This document shows positions 19,114 through 28,298 of a stretch of 64,000 bases of DNA, piece by piece. The notes beneath the pieces are model-generated. The model had not been told where the DNA came from. It did no database searches and saw only the letters and a program-made list of their open reading frames with translations. Source of the DNA: Hippopus hippopus (lineage: Eukaryota; Mollusca; Bivalvia; Cardiida; Cardiidae); the NCBI GenBank assembly GCA_946811185.2, contig OX328109.1:1302001-1366000 (forward strand). The letters run 5' to 3'. The number at the start of each line of letters is the position of its first letter. Position 1 is the stretch's first letter. Both the position numbers and the translations under genes were made by a program.

Positions 19114-19311
19114 TCCCTTACTACACATTACCCGAAGGAAGAAGGCAGTGGAAAACATTATGGGAAAAGGAGAAAATGCTGGTAACCATCATTTTCACCT
19201 GTTCCCACAATGTTTTGTACTCTTTCCGAGACAAATATTGACACTTGAGACACTATTTGTCGTCTGCAAATACTTCCAAAGGTGACATGAAATTGTCTGG
19301 TACAGAGTTAA
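19110..19311 (-). mobile_element. T1 MITE
   Basis: TTAATCCCTTACTACACATT start with a short R arm, hairpin AAAATGCTGGTAACCATCAT, end CTGGTACAGAGTTAA. Confidence 0.8.
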
Positions 19312-19418
19312 AAGTAGATCTAAAATGATGAATCCTCAATCCCTCAAAAAAAAAAAGAGAGAAAATTTATTCATTATCACTTAAATGACACATCAGGTAA
19401 AAATGCATGATAATAACT

Positions 19419-19617
19419 CCTAATCCAATTCAAAATTTTAGACTTGTCCAAATTAAAAGCATTTGCAGATGACAATTGAAGTGTTGATTAAATGATTGGA
19501 TGAAAAAATATGTTGTGGGAAATGGAAAATTTCCTTTTCCCACAATGTTTTCAAAAGCCTTCTTCAACAGAGTTCTTAAAAACTTGGAAAACTTGGTATT
19601 GTTTGGTAAATGGTCAA
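19419..19617 (+). mobile_element. T1 MITE with shortened hairpin
   Basis: L arm AAAATTTTAGACTTGTCC, then GTGGGAAATGGAAAATTTCC TTTTCCCAC: the GCTGGTNACCAGC apex is deleted and the stem closed further out. It ends GGTAAATGGTCAA. Confidence 0.75.
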
Positions 19618-19637
19618 ATAATATCATAGAAAGAATG

Positions 19638-19862
19638 GCTTTCACATTACAATCCGAGTTTTATCGACCTCGAGGAAGAAACCTGTTACCAATGTTACAA
19701 AATGCTGGTAATTCAGCATTTTGTCCTTTTTCCCCAGTGTTTTCTACCATTTCAAAGATAGAAATCAGAAATCATCATTTGGGCCACATTAAACTTGCCA
19801 TCTGCAAATGCTTTCCAATTTGAGAAGTCTAGAATTTTGTCGTATGGTAAAGAGGTAATTTA
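19638..19862 (-). mobile_element. T1 MITE
   Basis: R arm CACATTACAATCCGAGTTTT, apex AAAATGCTGGTAATTCAGCAT, L arm end GTATGGTAAAGAGGTAA. Confidence 0.75.
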
Positions 19863-19912
19863 ATTATGCTACCTGCAATACCCTCGATCAGTAAAAATGT
19901 TACCTGTATTTA

Positions 19913-20470
19913 TTAAATCCTTTACCAAACCACAAAATTTTATACTCGATTGACTGATTGATTGTATGGTATTTGACAACGCTTTCAACATTAGATCAGT
20001 TATATCATGGTGGCCAGTGCGCCTATCCATGCTTTCCTATAGTTTCTTTTACCAGCACTCAGCACAATATTCTTAACAAGCCTCTGGTTGCTTTCCCACA
20101 TAACCATTGTCAAAACAGTGGTAAGCAGTGAAAGAGGAATGAATCCTGTCACAATGACTACCATCAAACCTCGAAGAGAAATTGGCAGAGGATTGGGTAT
20201 CGAACTAGTGACTTCCTGTTCTCAAGTACCGTATGTTACCAACTGAGCTACTGGGGCTCTGCATTTTTTTAACTTGATAAATTTAGAAGCATTTTCAGGT
20301 GACAACTTGATTTAAACTCAAATACTGATTTCTGTCTGTAATAGAGTAGAAAACATCATGGGAAAAGGAGAAAATGCTGGTTACCAGCATTTTCTCCTTT
20401 TCCCACAATGTTTTCAAAAGATTTCTTCCTCAAGTTCATTTAAAGTTGAGATTTTGTGGTAAAGGGCTAA
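19913..20470 (+). mobile_element. T1 MITE interrupted by an S1 SINE
   Basis: It starts TTAAATCCTTTACCAAACCAC, breaks after TTTATACTCG (19948), resumes at about 20269 with AACTTGATAAATTTAGAAGC, and ends TGGTAAAGGGCTAA. Confidence 0.8.
19950..20268 (-). mobile_element. S1 SINE nested in T1, minus strand
   Basis: GATTGACTGATTGATTG tail, GGTGGCCAGTGCGCCTATCC, and a recognisable reversed head GTTACCAACTGAGCTACTGG near 20260 (A box) with reversed B box GGGTATCGAACTAG. Confidence 0.85.
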
Positions 20471-20509
20471 CTATGCTACCTGTAGTAATTATATAATAAA
20501 TGAATGTTT

Positions 20510-20625
20510 TTGGGGGTATACTGGAATCAGCCTGTCTGTCCGTGTGTCCGTCAGTGTGTCCGTCTGTGTACAAAATCAAAGCACTGGCGGGGGTATTAAG
20601 TCACATTCAGTGACAGCTCTAGTTT
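20510..20625 (+). mobile_element. Small GTCCGTC-containing element
   Basis: TTTTTGGGGGTATACTGGAA, a CTGTCTGTCCGTGTGTCCG microsatellite, and the end CAGTGACAGCTCTAG. The terminal CTAG and internal GTCCG run resemble the larger element at 27315. The flank TTAATTATGCTACCTGCAGT repeats what stands at 19859 and 20466. Confidence 0.5.
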
Positions 20626-20679
20626 AATTATGCTACCTGCAGTATCGTTTGTCTATCAATATAAATGTTGCCGGTAGCT

Positions 20680-21085
20680 TGCTTAGTGCTAAGGTGTTTT
20701 GACAGCCAAAAAACTTCAGTGTAACAATTCTTTTCAAATATTTTATCAAGGGGAAAAATCTGAAATCACAATACCATATCAGAAAATCAATCTAGGTTTT
20801 TTTCTTACCAAGGAAAAGGTAATACAGATTTACTCCTTACTTCAATTCAGTAAGCTCTAGTGAGTTACTTCCCTTTATCTTCAGTAATGAATAGTGCATG
20901 TAGTTTGATTGACAGTAAAACTTATGTATTTTTCAGCACTGCCCTCCCCTGTTTATCAAATTTCTTTAACAGGCAGTCTAAGGGCAGCATTTTGTGGCTT
21001 TCATTGTAAGGTGCTGCATTGCTGAAAAACTTGTAAAAGCTCATTTTATTACAGTAACAAATTTTCAGAATAACATACGGGTGGA
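20680..21085. other. Unique sequence
   Basis: Nothing recognised in about 400 bp. A 65-codon minus-strand frame has no family signature. Confidence 0.4.
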
Positions 21086-21415
21086 GCGGTTGTTCGGTGG
21101 TAAAATACTGGACTATCAATCTTGAGGTTCAAGGTTCGATACCTGGCCTGGCCAAGACCTTTCTGAGACACTTCCTGTTTCCCACCCAACTAGAGGTGAA
21201 CTGGTTTGAAACTCAGAGGTAGCCTCACGTGTATCAGTGCTTTACACAGGGCATGTAAAAGAACCAAGGAGGTTTATTCAAATAAGAGCTAGGGGCTTGT
21301 ACCTTGATCTCCTTGAATCTGATTCTTTCTCTCTAATGGTCCATACCATAAACACCTGGAACACGGAGGGACCTTAATCCTACAAAGTCATCATCATCAT
21401 CATCATAATCAGAAT
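21086..21415 (+). mobile_element. S4 SINE with (ATC)n tail
   Basis: Head GGTTGTTCGGTGGTAAAATA with B box AAGGTTCGATACCTGG. The body (CCTCACGTGTATCAGTGCTT, GGGCATGTAAAAGAACCAAG) is unlike S1/S2. The tail is TCATCATCATCATCAT. Confidence 0.75.
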
Positions 21416-21552
21416 AACATGACATTGAAAAATTATCAGAAACTTGAAAATATACAGTTACTGGAGGTAACAGGAGTCATAGAGTTTTGAGAGTCTTTGT
21501 TAAACTAGTTGAAAAGTTCTGATTTTACTTCCCATTTATGCTCTGATTTTGA

Positions 21553-21802
21553 CAAAGCCAGGAAGCAGAGTCAGTAGCATACAGGACTTGAAACCAGGGG
21601 GACACTGGTTTGAGTCCCCAGCTGGCCAAATTCTTTCTTAATTGATGACAGTCATTGCTACAGGACTTACTCCACTCACACTGAGGGTTATTGTTTCTAT
21701 GATGGTTTTGCAGACAAGCAGTCTATGGCTTGGGAAGAATATTGTGGGACGTATAAGTTCAGGAAAGTCCAGGAAAGCATGAATAGGTGCATTTGCCACC
21801 AA
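21553..21802 (+). mobile_element. S1 SINE, 3' truncated
   Basis: Head GAGTCAGTAGCATACAGGAC, B box TGGTTTGAGTCCCC, then the body to AATAGGTGCATTTGCCACC, where a T2 half begins. Confidence 0.75.
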
Positions 21803-21940
21803 GGATGCAGTCTTATCTGTGATCTACACTTTCCACTACTCTACCCTAGATCATGACAGAACTGAACTGTTTCTTCATTTTGCTGTGGAACTGTATTTGT
21901 AGCCGTTAAAAAAGTGTTATTCATTTAATTGGTATACATT
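21803..21940 (-). mobile_element. Half T2 element
   Basis: It starts in the hairpin return arm (TGCAGTCTTATCTGTGATCT), then CCACTACTCTACCCTAGATC and TGGAACTGTATTTGTAGCCG. The other half is missing. Confidence 0.6.
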
Positions 21941-22180
21941 GAGTTTTCTGTGTACTCTCACTTCTGGAAGGGAGATAACTCTTAGAGCATTAAGTACAAC
22001 ATTAAAGGGACATAACCCATTCTTTCAACATGGCTTGCTCAGTAATACTACCCTGTAAAAAAGAACCTGAATAAGGCAATCAAATTGGTGTTTTGTTTTC
22101 TGGGACCATCTACATCTTTGTAGCCTTGAACCCCAATTTTGTTTACTTATGCGAATAGATGTGTGTAATATTCCATGTTT
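21941..22180. other. Unclassified spacer
   Basis: It contains GGGAGATAACTC and AAAGGGACATAACCC, short motifs often seen in mollusc repeats, with no clear element edges. Confidence 0.3.
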
Positions 22181-22432
22181 ATGAGCCATGCTGTAGTGAA
22201 ACAGGGCTTAATGTATCTCCACCATTTATGATATCAAGTAAGTCATCACCATATCATGGATCCACAAAATCCATTGTGTATAACAACCAACTGAATTATG
22301 AGGTACACTGGTCCTTTGAGCTGCAGAACATTGAACATTAAGAAAGAGTTTTGGTCAAAGACTCTGCACAGGCTGACCTGGGTCTATACTTTTTGTAGAT
22401 GCATTAAGCTGCCTTTTCACACAGCATGGTTC
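22181..22432 (+). mobile_element. T3 element
   Basis: GAGCCATGCTGTAGTGAAAC left end, AAGTAAGTCATCACCATATC, GCACAGGCTGACCTGGGTC, and CACACAGCATGGTTC right end. Confidence 0.75.
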
Positions 22433-22484
22433 ACAGACAGTTGGTTCCCCTGTCTGTACTTTAAGCCTGAATAAACTTGGTCAC

Positions 22485-22662
22485 TTCCAGGCAAGAAATT
22501 AGATCCAAATGATTACAATCATAAGGTTACGTTTTCTTCATAATGTTTCAGCAAAGCGGACAGTGTAGATCAAGATCAGACTGCACATTTTGTGCAGTCT
22601 GATCTTGATCTGCACTGGCTGCAAAGACAACTATAGTAGTGAAAGGCGCCTGAAGGGTTGAG
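22485..22662. mobile_element. T2-type hairpin element (subtype with AGCAAAGCGGAC)
   Basis: A long clean hairpin: GTAGATCAAGATCAGACTGC / GCAGTCTGATCTTGATCTGC around ACATTTTGT. The flanks match the element at 63712 (AGATCCAAATGATTACAATC; GGCTGCAAAGACA). Confidence 0.75.
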
Positions 22663-22799
22663 ACAATGTTGTTTTCCTATTTGGAATCAACATTGTAGGG
22701 ATTTGCAAACAGATCGGAAAAAATAATGGCTATGTAATCACACTGTCTGGGTCTTTATCCCCCTATAAAACCCTTGTAACCCATTGCCCCTCTGGTCCA

Positions 22800-22910
22800 A
22801 TTCCAATTTGGGTTCTATCAGAGTCATTTCCTTCTGAAGCAAACAATATAGGTCAAGATCAGACTATTCAGAGCTGCCTGATCTGTATGTACAATGTGCA
22901 GTTTTTGGTG
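22800..22910. mobile_element. T2 remnant
   Basis: GAAGCAAACAATATAGGTCAA and GATCAGACTATTCAGAGCTG keep one arm of the hairpin; the return arm is decayed. Confidence 0.45.
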
Positions 22911-22914
22911 AAAT

Positions 22915-23152
22915 ATTTTGATTCTTTACCGGACAACCATTATGTAGACTTGTGAAAGTGAAAAGCATTAAATCTGCAGAATGACAATTTAAATGTGGCT
23001 CAAGTCATGGAATTTGTCTTTGAGAGGGTTAAAGAAATATTGGGAAAAGGAGAATGTGCTGGTAACCAGCATTTTCTCCTTTTCCCACAATGTTTTCAAA
23101 AGGCTTCTTTCAAAGTGTTGGTAAATCTCAGGATTGTATGGTAAAGGCTTAA
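22915..23152 (+). mobile_element. T1 MITE
   Basis: L arm GATTCTTTACCGGACAACC, centre GTGCTGGTAACCAGCAT with stem mismatch GAATGTGC, end GGTAAAGGCTTAA. Confidence 0.8.
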
Positions 23153-23335
23153 ACAGCTCGGTTGAGAATCAGCAATCTTTTTTTTCTTGCTGCCAAAATT
23201 GAGTTCTGTATTGTTAATTTGAGTGGATTCTCTTACTTTTTACAAAAAAAAAGTTCTGAAAAATTGAAAACATTTTCAGACAACATATTGAAAGTGTAGA
23301 AAACATTGTGGGAAAAGTTACCCGCATTTTCTGTA

Positions 23336-23700
23336 TATCCTACGCCTGTAGGGCACAGGACTTGAGAGCATTGGGTCACCTGTTTTGACAGTGATTATAA
23401 TTATGGCAAAACAGCCAGTGGCTTGGCAACAATATTGTACAAGGTACTGGTTAAATTGTTGGTTGTATTGGGGTTTAACGCCACTTTAACAGCTAAGGTC
23501 ATATCATGGCGGTCGGTGACGCACATGTGTTTCCTGGCTTTTTCACACCAGTACTAACACAACTTTCTTTCCAAAGCCACCGACTACTTTGTACTGGTTA
23601 AAGAAACTCCAGGAAAGTATGGATAGATACACTGGCCGCTGCGATATAAATGAAATTATGTTGAAAATGACTTTAATCACCGTACCATACAATCAGTAGA
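23336..23700 (+). mobile_element. S1 SINE, host of an S2 insertion
   Basis: Short head CCTGTAGGGCACAGGACTTG, CCAGTGGCTTGGCAACAATA, break at 23455, then AGAAACTCCAGGAAAGTATG and tail AATTATGTTGAAAATGAC, CATACAATCAGTAG. Confidence 0.8.
23456..23590 (-). mobile_element. S2 SINE, 5' truncated, nested in S1
   Basis: Minus strand, from tail (TTGTATTGGGGTTTAACGCC) to ACTTTCTTTCCAAAGCCACC. A 12 bp target duplication GTACTGGTTAAA flanks it (23444 and 23591). Confidence 0.9.
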
Positions 23701-23741
23701 TTTTCCCACTGTGTTTTCAAAAGCCTTCTTCTACAGAACCA

Positions 23742-23969
23742 TTAACCCTTTACCAAACAACAAATTTTAGACTCTTCCAAACTAAAAAAGTTTGCAGACG
23801 ACAATGTTAAATTTGATTAAAATGGAAGAAAGTTCTCCAATAGGGTAAAAAACATTGCGGGAAAAGGAGAAATTGCTCGTTATGAGCAATTTCTCCTTTT
23901 CCCACAATGTTTTCAAAAGACTTGTACTGCAGACACGTAAAAACATGGGTTTGTTAGGGAAAGGGTTAA
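23742..23969 (+). mobile_element. T1 MITE
   Basis: Complete, with compensated stem changes GAAATTGCTCG / CGAGCAATTTC-like apex (AAATTGCTCGTTATGAGCAA). TTAA is shared on both sides (23742 and 23966). Confidence 0.85.
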
Positions 23970-24130
23970 CCTTTGGGCTGCAAAGCGTGACTCGATGACC
24001 TTTTGCGGACAGTGTAAATCAAGATCTGACTGCACACAATGTGCAGTCTGATCCTCATCCACACTGTCCAATAAGGAGATATTATTCCCCAAAGCATAAC
24101 TTTGAAAAAGCAACATTTGGGTTTTTTCTT
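23966..24130 (+). mobile_element. T2 element, right end lost
   Basis: TTAACCTTTGGGCTGCAAAG, hairpin GATCTGACTGCACACAATGTGC, AATAAGGAGATATTATTCCC; it breaks off after CAACATTTGGGTTTTTTC. Confidence 0.8.
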
Positions 24131-24144
24131 ATTTACAAAGTTTC

Positions 24145-24256
24145 AGGTTTATAAACATTGTGGGAAAAGGAGAAAATGCTAGTTACCAGCATTTTCTCCA
24201 TTTCCCATAATTTTTACAAAAGTCAGCTTCCTCAGGGTCATTTAAACTCGGGAGAA
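24145..24256 (+). mobile_element. T1 core fragment joined to S2
   Basis: AACATTGTGGGAAAAGGAG to TCATTTAAACTCGGGAGAAC. The same T1-S2 junction occurs at 25378, so the pair was duplicated. Confidence 0.75.
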
Positions 24257-24505
24257 CCAGGCCGCATAGCTTAGTGGTTAGCATATCTAACTGGTGGGTT
24301 GTGGGTTCTATTCCTGATTGAGGCAAATTTTCTTTTTGCCTCTCACCTCTGATGCATATGAGAAAAGCAGTCAGTGACTTGGAAAGAAAGTTGTATCAGT
24401 ACTGGTGTGAGAAAGCCAGGAGACATATGAGTAGGTACACTGACTGCTGTGATATGATCTTAGCTATTAAAATGCATTAAACTCCAATACAATCAATACA
24501 ACCAA
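24257..24505 (+). mobile_element. S2 SINE
   Basis: Head GCATAGCTTAGTGGTTAGC, B box GGGTTCTATTCCTG, TGATGCATATGAG, tail GCTGTGATATGATCTTAGC and CCAATACAATCAATACA. Confidence 0.85.
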
Positions 24506-24532
24506 ACAGTGGTTTGGACTAAATGGGCACTA

Positions 24533-25378
24533 TTAACTAACAAACATTTGCAGACAATTATGGTGGCATATTTCTGCCACGAGATACGAGATAGTTATCA
24601 TGATAATTTTAGAAAACTATCACGATAAATTAAAGTTTCCTGGAAACTTTATCGAGATAGTGAAAAGTTTCCTGAAAAAAATATCACGATAAACTTAATA
24701 TTTTATCGCAAAATTTCTCAATCGTGCACGGAACTGACATTCGAGATAAAATTATCGTGATAGTTCTATCTGTTTCTCGATATCTATAAATAGAAAATTT
24801 TATCATTTGGATGAACTCGGTAGTTTTTGACTTCACAAGATTGCAGTAAGTAAAAATTCAAATCATTAACAATTATACCTTAACTGGTAAATTTTGACAA
24901 GACTGGAAATGAACAGAAGTCTGTAAAAAAAAACTCGAAATGCCTCCTACGAACAACTTTAAAACCATTTAGGGAAAAGCAGAATTCATGAGGTTGAAGA
25001 TGAAGATGTTCCGAAACAGTATCTAATTATAGATACTGTGAATGTCAGTTATGGCCACGAAGGCAAAAATAATCATGATAACTGTTAGAATTATCGCGAT
25101 ATTTTTATCGTGAAAATTTTTGTTATCTAGATAATATTTCCAGGAAAATTTTTTATCACGATAATTCTCTTAAATTATCGCAATAGCTATCTCTTATCTC
25201 ATGGCAGAAATATGCCACCACAGACAATAGATTGATTGTGGCTCAAATGGTTTGATTTGCTTTTGAAAGGGTCTAAAACATTGTAGGAAAAAGGAGAAAA
25301 TGCTGGCTACCAGTATTTTCTCTGTTTCCCACAATGTTTTCAAAAATCATCTTCTTCAGGATCATTTAAACTCAGGAG
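24533..25378 (+). mobile_element. T1 MITE interrupted by a 660 bp transposon
   Basis: Left piece 24533-24560 (TTAACTAACAAACATTTGCA GACAAT) and right piece 25221-25378 (AGATTGATTGTGGCTCAAAT, hairpin AAAATGCTGGCTACCAGTAT). It ends within the R arm at an S2 junction. Confidence 0.8.
24561..25220. mobile_element. Unfamiliar 660 bp inverted-repeat transposon
   Basis: The outer 19 bp form a perfect inverted repeat, TGGTGGCATATTTCTGCCA / TGGCAGAAATATGCCACCA. Flanks CAGACAATTA and CAGACAATA suggest a 8-9 bp target duplication. The subterminal zones are full of inverted ATCACGATAA / TTATCGTGAT motifs and pair imperfectly over 100 bp or more (GAGATAGTTATCATGATAAT against AATTATCGCAATAGCTATCTC-type sequence). 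The middle (24790-25040) has no long open frame, so it is non-autonomous. hAT or MULE ancestry fits the duplication size; neither is proven. Confidence 0.8.
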
Positions 25379-25380
25379 AA

Positions 25381-25640
25381 CCAGGCCAGGTAGCTCAGTG
25401 GTTAGCATATCTGACTGGTGACCTGTTGGTTATAGGTTCTATACCCTGTTGAGGTAAATTTTCTTCCCGCAGATTTTTTTCCTCTCACCTCTGATGCATG
25501 TGAGAAAAGCTGTCAGTGCCTTGGAAAGAAAGTTCTGTCAGTACTGGTGCGAGAAGTCAGGAAACACATGGTTTAGTGCACAGACCACCATATTATGACC
25601 TTAGCTATTAAAACGATTTTAAACTCCAATACAAACAAAC
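25381..25640 (+). mobile_element. S2 SINE
   Basis: Head CCAGGTAGCTCAGTGGTTAGC, B box TAGGTTCTATACCC, tail ACCATATTATGACCTTAGC and CCAATACAAACAAACA. Confidence 0.85.
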
Positions 25641-25875
25641 AGTCTCAGGATGGTTGGGAAATGGGTATAGAGAGAGTCCCAATTGAGTCGAATTGTCTAT
25701 ACCATTAAAACCATGTAGGCTATTTGAAGTTAATTAGACCCTCTGTTTCTCCCCCAAAATCTCCCAAAATCCGACATAAAAGTTGGAAATGGATGTTAAA
25801 TTACAAGATAATACCAGGCATGTCATTGGAAAATTGATCCGACTTTAGTAATTTAGACAGATTTACTTATGCAAA

Positions 25876-26245
25876 GGCCTGAAAGCTTGCTTTCCTGGTA
25901 TTTTCCTTGAATCTAAATTTTTTAACCCTTTACAAAACAATCCCAAGTTTTAACGACCCGGAAAAAAAAGGCTTTTAAAAACATTGTGGGGAAAAAGGAG
26001 AAAATGCTGGTAACCAGCATTTTCTCCCTTTTCCCACAATGTTTTCTTTCCTGTCAAGGACAGGCCGGGAAAGCTTGCTTTGCTGGTATTTTTTCCTTGA
26101 ATCTCAATTTTTTTAACCTGTTACAAAACAATCCCAAGTTTTAACTACCCTGAAGAAAAAGGCTTTTGAAAACATTGAGGGAAAAAGGAGAAAATGCTGG
26201 TAACCAGCATTTTCTCCTTTTTTCCACAATGTCTTCTACCCAGTC
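25876..26245 (+). repeat. Tandem duplication of about 188 bp
   Basis: GGCCTGAAAGCTTGCTTTCC (25877) recurs as GGCCGGGAAAGCTTGCTTTG (26065). Each is followed by TTCCTTGAATCT, a T run and a T1 copy, so flank and element were duplicated together. Confidence 0.75.
25922..26062 (-). mobile_element. T1 MITE, truncated at the duplication junction
   Basis: TTAACCCTTTACAAAACAAT start and a strong hairpin AAAATGCTGGTAACCAGCAT. The L arm is cut at TCAAGGACAGG. Confidence 0.8.
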
Positions 26246-26340
26246 ACAGACAGAAATCATCATTTGAGTTATGTTTAATTTGTCGTCTGCGAAATGCTTT
26301 CAATTTGTTTGAGTCCAAAATTTTGTAGTTTGGTAAAGAT
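26113..26340 (-). mobile_element. T1 MITE
   Basis: TTAACCTGTTACAAAACAAT start, hairpin intact, L arm GTCGTCTGCGAAATGCTTTC, end AGTTTGGTAAAGATAG; the last TTAA is lost. Confidence 0.8.
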
Positions 26341-26563
26341 AGAAGGGACAAACAAGAACTGAAGTTATTCCAATTTCAAAAGAAAGAACAGTATAACATG
26401 GCTGGTACCATGCCAGCTTGTAAATTCATTTGCGATTTCTTATTTCTAATCTTGTAAGCTTACATTTTGGTCCTTTGGGAAATCAAACCATTATCACGCT
26501 AATACAGGTTTTGATGCCTCTGTTGTGAATAGCAGCTGACAAATTTTGTGCAAGATATCGTGC

Positions 26564-26663
26564 AATTGCATAACCAGACAATAAAATTTTGGACTTGTCC
26601 ACAATGAAAGCATTTGCAGACAACAGTATAAAGTTAAATCCAAAAATTGAAATTAAAAATCTG
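26564..26663 (+). mobile_element. T1 L-arm fragment
   Basis: CATAACCAGACAATAAAATT to TGAAATTAAAAATCTG; the adjoining full copy starts at the next TTAA, suggesting insertion followed by loss of the outer right half. Confidence 0.6.
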
Positions 26664-26665
26664 TT

Positions 26666-26897
26666 TTAACTCCATACCAAATGATAAAATTTTAGACTTG
26701 TCCAAATTGAAAGCAGTTGCAGATGACAAATAAAATGTAGCTCAAAAGATGGAATTTGTCTTTAATAGAATAGAAAACATAGAGGGAAAAGGAGAAAAAT
26801 GCTGGTAACCAGCATTTTCTCTTTTTCCATCAATGTTTTCCAGAGCCTTTTTTCTCAGGGTCATTAAAAATCAAGATTGTTTGGTAAATAGGTAATT
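26666..26897 (+). mobile_element. T1 MITE
   Basis: TTAACTCCATACCAAATGAT start, hairpin AAAATGCTGGTAACCAGCAT, end TTGTTTGGTAAATAGGTAA. Confidence 0.85.
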
Positions 26898-27152
26898 TCC
26901 CAACGGACAACAATGTAAACTTACAAGATTAGAAATAAGAAATCACAAATGAATTTACCAGCTCCTACTTGCCATGTTATACTGTTCTTTGTTTTGAAAT
27001 TTGAAATAACTTCACTTTCTGTTTGTCCCATCTGTATTATCTCAATATATCATTCTTGTACTTATCTTGCATCATACTCTGTTAGACAAGAAAAAATTTC
27101 CTATTCTGAGTAACTTCTCCTTTTGCTGGAATGTTTTGCCTTGTACCAATAT

Positions 27153-27993
27153 GGTAACTCTTTACCCAATGACAAAATGTTAGACTAGTCCAAATTGAAA
27201 GTATTTGCAGATGATAAATAAAAAGTGGCTGGAATGATGAAATTTGTTTGTAAAAGAGTAGAAAACATTGTGTGAAAAAGAGAAATGCTGGTTACCAGCA
27301 TTTTCTCCTTTTTAGCTGCACTGGCCGAAGGCCAGAGAGCTATTGTCATGGCGTTGTGTCCGTCGTGCGTCCGTGCGTCCGTCCGTTCGTCCGTGTGTGC
27401 GTCCGTAAACTTTTTCTTTAAAAAACTTCTCCTCAGAAACTATGGACTGGATTTTTACCAAATTTCACAGGAATGTTCCTTTGGTGGTCCTCTTTCAAAT
27501 TCCTTCAAATAATTGTGTTCCATGAAGAATTCTGGTTGCCATGGCAACCAAAGTAAAAAACCTTTAAAAATCTTCTCCTCCCAAACCGCTATTTGGATAG
27601 CATTATTTTTTTGCAGGAATGTTCCTTAGATACAGGTTTACAGAATTCCTTAAAAAAAAAAAAGATCTGTCAAAAAACATGGCTTTTATGGGAGACTCAT
27701 TTTCCTTTTATGGTATAAAGTAAAATCTTTGAAAAATTTCTTCTCTAAAACTATTCATTGGATTTCATTGTTGTTTTGCAGGTAAGTCCTATGGTGGTTG
27801 TCTACCAAATTGTTTCTTCAGTGAGCTAAAATGCAGGATTGAATGATAATTGTTAAAAACTTCCTTTCGCCATTATAGAAATATCAGGCCTGTGGAGCGA
27901 TACAGGCGCTCAAGCGCCTCTAGTTCCTCAATGTTTTCCAAAGCCTTCTCTCTCGGGTTTTTTAAAATTTGGGCTTGTTTGGTATAGGGTTAA
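27153..27993 (+). mobile_element. T1 MITE interrupted by a Helentron-like element
   Basis: The left part with the whole hairpin ends CCAGCATTTTCTCCTTTT (27314). The right part resumes TCCTCAATGTTTTCCAAAGC (27927) and ends TTGGTATAGGGTTAA. Confidence 0.85.
27315..27926 (+). mobile_element. Non-autonomous Helentron-like element
   Basis: It begins TAGCTGCACTGGCCGAAGG with a short GGCCGAAGGCC hairpin, then a GTCCGTCC-type microsatellite (27358-27405). The body carries three or four degenerate units with ACTTCTCCTC...AACTATGGACTGG and TTTGCAGGAATGTTCCTT. Near the 3' end is a GC-rich hairpin AGGCGCTCAAGCGCCT followed by CTAG. It lies between two T residues with no clear target duplication. A 3' hairpin, CTRR-like end and T-T insertion fit Helitron/Helentron-type elements. 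It encodes nothing evident. Confidence 0.65.
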
Positions 27994-28128
27994 CTCATTA
28001 TCTCATTCAGCATCTTTCATAAAACATTGCGATACAAGAAGAAATTTCTAATAGTAAGCAACTTCTCCTTTTGCCGTAATGTTTTCTGTGATATATATAT
28101 TTGTGTTAAATCTTTACCAATGTATTTT

Positions 28129-28298
28129 AATAACCCTGGGATAAATTGATCTTGGTTACCAGCAATTTCTCCTTTATGCCAACAATGACTCTTTCTATTC
28201 TATCAAAGACAAACTCACCATATTAGTAATATTTAATTTGTTGTCTGCAAATGCTTTTGATTTGGACCAGTCTAAAATTTTGTTTGGTAAAGAGTTAA
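28129..28298 (-). mobile_element. T1 MITE lacking most of its R arm
   Basis: It starts AATAACCCTGGGATAAATTG, has TGGTTACCAGCAATTTCTCC, and a good L arm ending TTTGGTAAAGAGTTAA. Confidence 0.75.

Larger units (their letters stand above)
23231..23745 (+). mobile_element. T1 MITE interrupted by nested SINEs
   Basis: The left part (TTTTTACAAAAAAAAAGTTC ... CCCGCATTTTCTG) ends at about 23335. The right part ATTTTCCCACTGTGTTTTCA ... ACCATTAA runs 23697-23745. The 360 bp between is an S1 SINE that itself holds an S2. Confidence 0.8.
26341..27035. repeat. Large inverted repeat, arms about 135-150 bp
   Basis: The left arm (26341-26490; GGGACAAACAAGAACTGAAG, CAGTATAACATGGC, ATTTCTAATCTTGTAAG) is the reverse complement of the right arm (about 26890-27035; CTTACAAGATTAGAAAT, GCCATGTTATACTGTTC, TTCACTTTCTGTTTGTCCC). 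The loop holds a T1 fragment and a T1 copy. It could be a foldback-like element or an inverted duplication. Confidence 0.75.
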
